The position numbers and the translations under genes are program-made. Shown here piece after piece: positions 57,933-64,000 of a DNA stretch of 64,000 nt (position 1 is the first letter of the stretch; each line of letters opens with the position of its first letter). This DNA is from Massilia aurea (lineage in GTDB: Bacteria > Pseudomonadota > Gammaproteobacteria > Burkholderiales > Burkholderiaceae_D), in the NCBI RefSeq assembly GCF_024753205.1, contig NZ_JANUGZ010000001.1, positions 1,178,001 to 1,242,000 on the forward strand, given 5' to 3'. The notes under the pieces were generated by a model that did not search any database, was not told the origin of the DNA, and saw only the letters and a list, made by a program, of their open reading frames with translations.

Positions 57933-59218
57933 TAACGGGTCTCCCGATCACGTGAGGAATCACGGCTGCGCTCATCACGCTGGCGCACCGCTTCCAGGGC
58001 CTGGGTCACTTCGGCCGGCTGGCCGGTGCCTGGCACTTGCACCGGACCCGACTTGCTGCCGACCTGGGCATCGTTGGCTGCAACCTGTTGCATCAGCTTG
58101 TCGAGCGGCAGGTACAGCATATTGTTGTTGGCACGCGAGTCGATCATCACCTTGGTGGTGCTGGAGAAGATCTGCTGCATCGTGTCGACATACATGCGGT
58201 CACGGGTCACGCCCGGGGCCTTGGCGTAGGCAGCGACGACCTGATCGAAGCGCGATGCGTTACCGGTCGCGTTTTCAACCACCATCGAGCGATACGCTTC
58301 GGCATCCTGTTGCAGGCGGAACGCCTGGCCGCGCGCAGCCGGAATTACCTGGTTGGCATACGCTTCACCTTCGTTGCGGGCGCGGGCACGATCCTGGCTG
58401 GCGCGCACGGCGTCATCGAACGCGCTCTGGACCTGCTCCGGCGGTTGCACGCCCTGCATCGTCACGTTGCTGATCAGGGCGCCAAGCTTGTAGCGGTCGG
58501 TGATCGTCTGGATCAGCGTCTGCACATCGGCTGCGACTTTCTCGCGGCCTTCATACAGGACGAAGTCCATCTTGCTGCGACCAACCACTTCGCGGATGGC
58601 CGTTTCGGCTGCCTGACGCACGGTGTCGTCCTGATCGCGGTTGTTGAACACCCATGCGACCGGGTCTTTCAGCGTGTATTGCACGGCAAACTGGATGTCG
58701 ACGATGTTTTCGTCGTCGGTCAGCATCAGCGATTCCAGCGGCTGCTTGTTGCTCGCCGTGCCACGGTAGCCGATCTCTGCCGTACGGATGGTCGAGACAT
58801 CGACGATTTCGTGGGCCTGGATCGGGTATGGCCAACGCCAGTTGAAACCAGGCGTCGTCGTGTGGCTCAACTGGCCGAAGGTCGTGACGACAGCAGTTCT
58901 ACCCTCTTGCACGATGAACGCGCCGGAGGCCAGCCAGATGAAGCCGACGATGATGGCAATCACGCCCGCACCAATGCCGGCGCCGCGCATTTCGCGGTTC
59001 GGACCGCCACTGTCGCCGCCACCGTTGTTGTTGCCACGGTTGCCGAACATCTTGTTGAGGCGCGCATTGAAATCGCGCCACATCTGGTCGAGGTCGGGCG
59101 GACCGTCGCCCGGACGGCGACCGTCCTGGGCCTTGCGGTCATCTTCTGGGTTGCGGCCCCAGCGTGGGTCGTTCAGCGACAGTTTGACGCCGAATCTTTT
59201 TAGTATGGAAACAAACAT
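57932..59218 (-). CDS. hflK: HflK, modulator of FtsH protease
   Basis: The 428-residue partner of HflC. A Gly/Asn-rich N-terminus (FGNRGNNNGGGDSGG) precedes the transmembrane helix (IGAGVIAIIVGFIWLASGAF), followed by the SPFH domain (GRTAVVTTFGQLSHTTTPGF, WRWPYPIQAHEIVDV) and the long C-terminal helix region (EAYANQVIPAARGQAFRLQQ). The ATG at 59218 is chosen because upstream codons overlap hflX and have no family sequence. It is 4 bp downstream of hflX. Confidence 0.95.
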   Translation of the reverse strand: MFVSILKRFGVKLSLNDPRWGRNPEDDRKAQDGRRPGDGPPDLDQMWRDFNARLNKMFGNRGNNNGGGDSGGPNREMRGAGIGAGVIAIIVGFIWLASGAFIVQEGRTAVVTTFGQLSHTTTPGFNWRWPYPIQAHEIVDVSTIRTAEIGYRGTASNKQPLESLMLTDDENIVDIQFAVQYTLKDPVAWVFNNRDQDDTVRQAAETAIREVVGRSKMDFVLYEGREKVAADVQTLIQTITDRYKLGALISNVTMQGVQPPEQVQSAFDDAVRASQDRARARNEGEAYANQVIPAARGQAFRLQQDAEAYRSMVVENATGNASRFDQVVAAYAKAPGVTRDRMYVDTMQQIFSSTTKVMIDSRANNNMLYLPLDKLMQQVAANDAQVGSKSGPVQVPGTGQPAEVTQALEAVRQRDERSRDSSRDRETR

Positions 59219-59222
59219 AGGC

Positions 59223-60473
59223 TTAGCGTGGCCCGACAAGGGTGGAAGTTGGCAGATGATCGGCAGGACCTTCGGGTAGCGCGTCAGGCAGAGCGTCCAC
59301 CGACGCATCGACCTCGGCGAGCTCGAAAGCGTCGTCCTGTTCTTCGTTTTCCGGGGTGGCTCGATAGCTTTGACCAGGTCCGGACTTGGCAGTTTCGGCG
59401 ATCGCCGAACGCAGCAGGTCGAGGCCGGCGCCGCTATGGGCACTGATGAAAACCCGGTTGATCTTATCATACTCATCACGCTCGACTCCGGGCTCCAGGC
59501 CCGCAGCATCGATCTTGTTCCAGACCAGAATTTGGGGAACATGATCGGCGCCGATCTCGCGCAATACCTCGTTGACCTGCTCTACCTGCTCCATGCGCGT
59601 GGGTGACGCGCTGTCGACCACATGCAGCAGCAGGTCGGCGTGAATCGTCTCTTCGAGCGTGGCGCGAAATGCCGCCACCAGCTGGTGCGGCAAGTCGCGT
59701 ACGAAGCCGACGGTGTCGGAAATCACGACACTGCCGACATCGTCGCCCAGGTACATGCGGCGGCTGGTCGTGTCGAGTGTGGCGAACAACTGGTTCGCCA
59801 CATACACGCCGGCCTTGGTCAGCGAGTTGAACAGCGTCGACTTGCCGGCATTGGTATAGCCGACCAGCGAGACGGAGAACGTGTTGTTGCGCCCGCGCTG
59901 GCGACGCTGGGTCTCGTGCTGCTTGCGCAGCTTGGCCAGCCGTGCGCGCAGCGCCTTGACGCGTTCACCGATCAGCCGGCGGTCGGTCTCGAGCTGGGTT
60001 TCACCCGGACCGCGCAGGCCGATACCGCCCTTTTGCCGTTCAAGGTGAGTCCAGCCGCGGATCAGACGCGTGGCCAGGTGCTGCAACTGGGCCAGCTCGA
60101 CCTGCAGCTTGCCCTCGTGGCTCTTGGCGCGCTGCGCGAAGATATCGAGGATCAGGCTGGTACGGTCGACCACGCGCAGTTCGAGACGACGCTCGAGGTT
60201 ACGCTGCTGGGCAGGCGAGAGTGCATGATTGAAGATGACGATGTCGACGCCGAGTGCCTTGGCGTCGAGGGCGATTTCATCGGCCTTGCCGCTGCCGATG
60301 AAGAGTGCGGGATCGGGGCTCGAGCGCTTGGCCGTGATCGTGGTGATCGGTTCGGCGCCAGCGGACTTCGCAAGCAGGGACAACTCTTCGAGACTGGCGT
60401 TGAAGTCGCCAGTCCCGAAGTCGATGCCGACCAGGGCTGCGCGCATGAGCGGCGTGCCGGGGGCGTCAGCCAT
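59223..60473 (-). CDS. hflX: GTPase HflX (ribosome splitting factor)
   Basis: The 416-residue GTPase has the HflX N-terminal domain (ALFIGSGKADEIALDAKALG, VIFNHALSPAQQRNLE), then a Gly-rich hinge KGGIGLRGPGETQLE and the G domain: P-loop VGYTNAGKSTLFN, DTVGF for G3 and WNKID for G4. The C-terminal tail is acidic (EEQDDAFELAEVDASVD). HflX rescues stalled ribosomes under stress. It follows hfq by 5 bp, the usual order hfq-hflX-hflK-hflC. Confidence 0.96.
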   Translation of the reverse strand: MADAPGTPLMRAALVGIDFGTGDFNASLEELSLLAKSAGAEPITTITAKRSSPDPALFIGSGKADEIALDAKALGVDIVIFNHALSPAQQRNLERRLELRVVDRTSLILDIFAQRAKSHEGKLQVELAQLQHLATRLIRGWTHLERQKGGIGLRGPGETQLETDRRLIGERVKALRARLAKLRKQHETQRRQRGRNNTFSVSLVGYTNAGKSTLFNSLTKAGVYVANQLFATLDTTSRRMYLGDDVGSVVISDTVGFVRDLPHQLVAAFRATLEETIHADLLLHVVDSASPTRMEQVEQVNEVLREIGADHVPQILVWNKIDAAGLEPGVERDEYDKINRVFISAHSGAGLDLLRSAIAETAKSGPGQSYRATPENEEQDDAFELAEVDASVDALPDALPEGPADHLPTSTLVGPR

Positions 60474-60478
60474 CGGCC

Positions 60479-60718
60479 TTACTCGGCTTCGCTGGAGTCA
60501 AGATTGAGGTTGACGGCGCGGGCCGGCACGACGGTTGAGATGGCGTGTTTATAGACCATCTGGGTCACGGTGTTGCGAAGCAAAACGACGTATTGGTCGA
60601 AGGATTCGATATGACCCTGCAGCTTGATACCGTTGACCAGGTAGATCGAGACAGGGACGTGTTCCTTGCGCAAGGCGTTGAGGAATGGGTCTTGTAACAG
60701 TTGCCCTTTGTTGCTCAT
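60479..60718 (-). CDS. hfq: RNA chaperone Hfq
   Basis: The 79-residue Sm-like protein has the canonical sequence [20 protein letters not shown], the Sm1 part [20 protein letters not shown] and the Sm2 signature [14 protein letters not shown]. It forms a hexamer that pairs small RNAs with mRNAs. The acidic C-terminal tail is short ([10 protein letters not shown]). GGAG lies 6 nt before the ATG. Confidence 0.98.
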   Translation of the reverse strand: MSNKGQLLQDPFLNALRKEHVPVSIYLVNGIKLQGHIESFDQYVVLLRNTVTQMVYKHAISTVVPARAVNLNLDSSEAE

Positions 60719-60865
60719 AACAGCTCCGTGATGTTGTTGTAGTTAAAAGTTTGAGGCGATTTGCCGATTTTCAAGTAGTCATGCCACATGGGTGAGGCCA
60801 TATTCTGCCAAAGCGAATGCGGCCCTGAACTACTGTAACCTGTTTCGCCACTTTTTGTCGTACTG

Positions 60866-62203
60866 CTACGGCTTCGCGAACGGGTTCTTGCCACTACGCA
60901 GCTCGATCCGCAGCGGGGTGCCGACCAGGCTGAACGTCTCGCGGAAATGCTTCTCAAGATAGCGCTTGTACGGCTCGCTGATCCCGTCCAGGGCATTGCC
61001 GTGGATGACGATGATCGGCGGGTTTTGGCCACCCTGGTGGGCGTAGCGCATCTTTGGACGGCCCGAGCCCTTGCGTTTCGGCTCTTGCTTCTCCACGGCC
61101 TCTTGCAGCGCGCGCGTCAGGCGCGGCGTCGACAGGTTGGCGGTGGCAGCAGCGTAGGCCGCTTCGACCGATTTCATCAGTTGCGTGATGCCGGTGCCGC
61201 GCAGTGCCGAGACGAAGTGCGTGTTGGCAAAGCTCAGGAAGTCCAGTTTGCGATCGAGGTCGATTTTGACTTCGTCGCGCTCGTCGGTTTTCAGGCCGTC
61301 CCATTTGTTGACGGCCACGACCAGCGCCCTGCCCGACTCCAGAATGAAGCCGGCGATGTGCGCGTCTTGCTCGGAGATGTCTTGCTGGGCATCGAGCAGC
61401 AGTACGACGACGTTGGCGTCGGCGATCGACTGCATCGTCTTGACGACCGAGAACTTCTCGATGGCTTCAAAGATCTTGCCGCGACGGCGGATACCCGCAG
61501 TGTCGATCAGCGTGAACTTCTTGCCGTCGCGTTCGAACGGCACTTCGATCGAGTCGCGCGTGGTGCCCGGCATGTCGAAGGCAATCACGCGCTGCTCGCC
61601 GACCAGCGTGTTGATCAGCGTCGACTTGCCCACGTTCGGGCGGCCGACGATGGCGATCTTGATGCCATGGTCGACGTGCTCGAGTTCGGCCGGTTCGTCC
61701 GGCCGCGCGGCGAACGCAGCGTCGAGCGCCTCGACCACGAGGTCGGTCACGCCGTCGCCGTGGGCGGCGGAGATGACGTACGGGTCGCCCATGCCGAGCT
61801 CGTAGAAGTCGGCGGTGACGGCCGTGTACTTCATGCCTTCGGATTTGTTCACGACGAGCATGACCTTGCGGCCGCTCTTGCGCAGAAAATCGGTGATGGT
61901 CTTGTCGTGCGGGGTCAGGCCCTGGCGGCCGTCGACGATGAACACGACCACGTCGGCTTCGGCGACGGCCTGGCGCGTCTGCAGCGCCATTTCGTGCATG
62001 ATGCCTTCTTTGGCGACCGGCTCGAAACCGCCCGTGTCAATGACCAGGAATGGCCGTTCGCCAATGCGGCCTTCGCCGTAGTGGCGGTCGCGCGTCAGGC
62101 CTGGCATGTCGGCCACCAACGCGTCGCGCGAACGGGTCATGCGGTTAAATAAGGTCGATTTCCCGACGTTGGGTCGACCTACGAGTGCGATTACCGGCTT
62201 CAT
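60866..62203 (-). CDS. der: GTPase Der (EngA)
   Basis: The 445-residue protein has two tandem G domains, each starting with [11 protein letters not shown] (about residues 7 and 183), with DTGGF and DTAGI as G3 motifs and NKSEG and NKWDG as G4 motifs, then a KH-like C-terminal domain ([35 protein letters not shown]). It is needed for 50S ribosome assembly. It lies 6 bp after bamB and 147 bp before hfq. Confidence 0.97.
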   Translation of the reverse strand: MKPVIALVGRPNVGKSTLFNRMTRSRDALVADMPGLTRDRHYGEGRIGERPFLVIDTGGFEPVAKEGIMHEMALQTRQAVAEADVVVFIVDGRQGLTPHDKTITDFLRKSGRKVMLVVNKSEGMKYTAVTADFYELGMGDPYVISAAHGDGVTDLVVEALDAAFAARPDEPAELEHVDHGIKIAIVGRPNVGKSTLINTLVGEQRVIAFDMPGTTRDSIEVPFERDGKKFTLIDTAGIRRRGKIFEAIEKFSVVKTMQSIADANVVVLLLDAQQDISEQDAHIAGFILESGRALVVAVNKWDGLKTDERDEVKIDLDRKLDFLSFANTHFVSALRGTGITQLMKSVEAAYAAATANLSTPRLTRALQEAVEKQEPKRKGSGRPKMRYAHQGGQNPPIIVIHGNALDGISEPYKRYLEKHFRETFSLVGTPLRIELRSGKNPFAKP

Positions 62204-62209
62204 GTTTTC

Positions 62210-63364
62210 TTATTCGACCGCGATGGCGGTCACAGTTCCGTTTTGTGTTTGAAAAATCAGGTTTGCGCCGGCCACCAGCGGCGTGCCCACGATCGGGCTC
62301 CCGTCGGTTGCGGCGCGCGCCAGGAAAGAGCCATCTTCGCGCGACAGGAAGTGCACGTAGCCTTCGTAGTCGCCGACCGCGACGGCGCGGCCATACGACA
62401 GCGGGGTCGACAGGCGGCGGAACGACAGTTTGTCGTTCTTCCAGCTGCTGGCGCCCGTGTCGCGGGTGAATGCATTGAGTGCTCCCTTGTCGTCCGGTGC
62501 GAACACGAACAATTGGTCGACGGCCACGCCGACGCTGGAGGACAGGTCGCGCGTCCAGCGCGCCGAACCGGTCACCAGGTCAAAGCAGCCTACGCGCCCT
62601 TGGTAGGAAGCGGCGCACACCTCGTTCTCGAACAGCACCGGGGCGCCGCCGATATCGGTGACGCGCTCCAGTTCGGTCGCGCCGCGCGAGATGCCGACCT
62701 CGACGTCCCAGCGCGGTGCGCCGGTGGCGATGATCAGTGCGGACAGCTTGCCGCCCGGCTGCGCGACGATGACGTCGGTGCCGGCCACGATCATGCCTGG
62801 CGCGTTGCGCAGCGTCAGCGGCGGCGCGACCTTCTGCACAGTCCATTTCTTGCTGCCATCCGTGGCGTCGACACCGACGATGCGGTTGTCGATCGAACGG
62901 GCGACGACGATACCTTGCGACACGACCGGCGCCGACAGGATCTCGCTCGACAGCTGCGTTTTCCAGAGCAGCTTGCCGTCCATGTTGTAGCCCATCAGGA
63001 TGCCCTTCTCGGCACCGACGACGATCAGGTTGCCATCCGTGCCCACGCCCGCCGACAGCTCGCTGTCGGCCTTGACGCGCCACAGCTGCTTGCCGGTGGC
63101 GGCGTCGACGCGCGCAATGGCGCCATCGGCCGCGGCCACGACGAGCGTGTTGCCGCTCAGCGCAGGCGAGAACTGATAGCCCTTGGCCTTGCCGATGTCG
63201 AGTTTCCATGCGGTGCGCACGGCCATGCTGCCCTTGAGTTCGACAAGCTTGGCGGGTTGATCGCCCTTCTTGTCGGATGCAAATGGATTGAGCGAATTGA
63301 GGGTCGAGCAACCCGTCATCAGGGCCAGTACGCCGACGCCAACAAGCTTGCTGCTAATACGCAT
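62210..63364 (-). CDS. bamB: Outer-membrane assembly lipoprotein BamB
   Basis: The 384-residue protein has a lipoprotein signal (LVGVGVLALMTGC, Cys at 19) and an eight-bladed PQQ-like propeller (repeats such as LWRVKADSELSAGVGTDGNL, LLWKTQLSSEILSAPVVSQG). BamB is the scaffold lipoprotein of the BAM complex that inserts beta-barrel proteins. It stands between yfgM and der as in E. coli. Confidence 0.96.
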   Translation of the reverse strand: MRISSKLVGVGVLALMTGCSTLNSLNPFASDKKGDQPAKLVELKGSMAVRTAWKLDIGKAKGYQFSPALSGNTLVVAAADGAIARVDAATGKQLWRVKADSELSAGVGTDGNLIVVGAEKGILMGYNMDGKLLWKTQLSSEILSAPVVSQGIVVARSIDNRIVGVDATDGSKKWTVQKVAPPLTLRNAPGMIVAGTDVIVAQPGGKLSALIIATGAPRWDVEVGISRGATELERVTDIGGAPVLFENEVCAASYQGRVGCFDLVTGSARWTRDLSSSVGVAVDQLFVFAPDDKGALNAFTRDTGASSWKNDKLSFRRLSTPLSYGRAVAVGDYEGYVHFLSREDGSFLARAATDGSPIVGTPLVAGANLIFQTQNGTVTAIAVE

Positions 63365-63396
63365 TATGTTCTACCTTGTTCCTGGACTATAAAGGA

Positions 63397-63432
63397 CGCA
63401 AAGCCCGCGGCCGCTCGAAGGCGGACGCGGGC
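63397..63432 (-). terminator. GC-rich hairpin between yfgM and bamB
   Basis: GCCCGCG...CGCGGGC with inner CCGC/GCGG pairing, followed on the minus strand by TTTGCG. It could be a weak terminator or attenuator between yfgM and bamB; the T-run is short. Confidence 0.35.
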
Positions 63433-63449
63433 CATCTCATGCGAAAAAT

Positions 63450-64000
63450 TTACGCAGCCGCTTTCTGGTCTGCGGCTGGCGCTTTGCCGTTCTTGTCTGC
63501 CGGCACCGTGCCGCCGATGGCTTCGAGCTTGACCTGCACCAGTTGACGGGCCGGGCTGGCGGCATCCATCGCGGCCAGCGCGGCGACATACGCAGCACGC
63601 GCTTCGTTCAGCTTGTTCTGGCCGACCAGCACATCGCCCTTGCGGTCGTTGACCTGGGCAGTGAACTGCGGCAGGAACGTGCCGTTCAAGACTTTCAGTG
63701 CTTCGTCGAAGGCTTTTTCATCGAGCAGCACGCCCGCCAGACGCAGCTTGGCGATCGACTTGTATTCGTCGTTACCGTTGTCGGCCGCCCATTGCAGCTG
63801 GGCCTTGGCGGTTTTCAGGTCGTTCGCTTCGAACGCCGTCTTGGCCGCGGCCAGGGCTGCCATCTGCGTGTACGGCGAATTTTCGTACTTGCTGCGGATG
63901 TCGCCGGCGATACGCTGCACCTTGGCATTGTCATTGGCCAGCAGCGACGTCTGCAGTTCGTCGTACAGCGCCGAAGCTTCGATCGACTTGTTGGCCTGGT
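63450..64000 (-). CDS. YfgM-like tetratricopeptide protein (N-terminus beyond window)
   Basis: The frame is open to the right edge. The visible 183 residues are helical repeats of the YfgM/TPR_21 type: ALYDELQTSLLANDNAKVQR, then YENSPYTQMAALAAAKTAFE and AKAQLQWAADNGNDEYKSIA. E. coli YfgM is an inner-membrane protein that works with SecYEG and the periplasmic chaperone network. The position just upstream of bamB-der is the conserved one. The membrane anchor should be in the missing part. The C-terminal end is Ala/Lys-rich (KNGKAPAADQKAAA). Confidence 0.9.
   Translation of the reverse strand, partial: QANKSIEASALYDELQTSLLANDNAKVQRIAGDIRSKYENSPYTQMAALAAAKTAFEANDLKTAKAQLQWAADNGNDEYKSIAKLRLAGVLLDEKAFDEALKVLNGTFLPQFTAQVNDRKGDVLVGQNKLNEARAAYVAALAAMDAASPARQLVQVKLEAIGGTVPADKNGKAPAADQKAAA

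Overview
The window looks like the chromosome of a betaproteobacterium of the family Oxalobacteraceae (Massilia/Duganella-like). The evidence is the run yfgM-bamB-der-hfq-hflX-hflK-hflC-hisZ-purA near the right end, the high GC of the right-hand half, and the type of housekeeping proteins (PurT, TyrB, UvrB, UbiG-like, EmrAB/NodT efflux). The assignment rests on gene order and protein character only.

Right half (about 28.5-64 kb): compact, GC-rich and mostly housekeeping. A minus-strand run carries an EmrB/EmrA/NodT-type efflux system, a DTW-domain tRNA modification enzyme, a DCC-family protein, a FAD oxidoreductase and a UbiG-like methyltransferase. Next come two secreted alpha/beta hydrolases, a DUF2325 gene with a Fur-like palindrome, a bacteriophytochrome kinase with its Rcp1-like response regulator, and a convergent REC-kinase-REC protein. 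Three identical tRNA-Asn(GTT) genes, each with its own promoter and terminator, are interleaved with purT, a small hydrolase and tyrB. uvrB, a PAS-kinase-REC protein, a MarC protein and a TfoX-like protein follow, then the purA/hisZ/hflCKX/hfq/der/bamB/yfgM block, which runs off the right edge.

Left part (1-about 28.5 kb): lower GC and accessory in character. It opens with a very large CheB-CheR-PAS-kinase-receiver protein cut by the left edge. A 2.4 kb gene-poor stretch follows, holding a decayed and an intact copy of a small gene and a strong LexA-type operator in front of an unknown small ORF. Then comes a redox cluster (quinone-oxidoreductase-like MDR protein, luciferase-like oxidoreductase, two LysR regulators, periplasmic metallo-beta-lactamase-fold protein, F420-reductase-like NADP protein), a PAS-GGDEF-EAL protein and MscL. 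A defence-type block follows: a Gabija-like GajA/GajB pair, a small XRE regulator, and a divergent 451-residue protein with four paired cysteines that I cannot assign to any family.

The most notable structure is at 21.95-28.5 kb. A quartet of tightly overlapping genes (three tyrosine recombinases plus a small coiled-coil protein, resembling Tn554/RIT-type modules) lies between a complete and a truncated copy of a PA0069-type radical SAM gene. The truncation falls inside the codons for the CxxxCxxC iron-sulfur motif. The same 8-base sequence occurs at the matching codon position of the intact copy. Both copies have LexA-type SOS operators at their promoters. The simplest reading is a minimal site-specific element that integrates into the radical SAM motif and restores the gene by supplying a new SOS-controlled 5' end.
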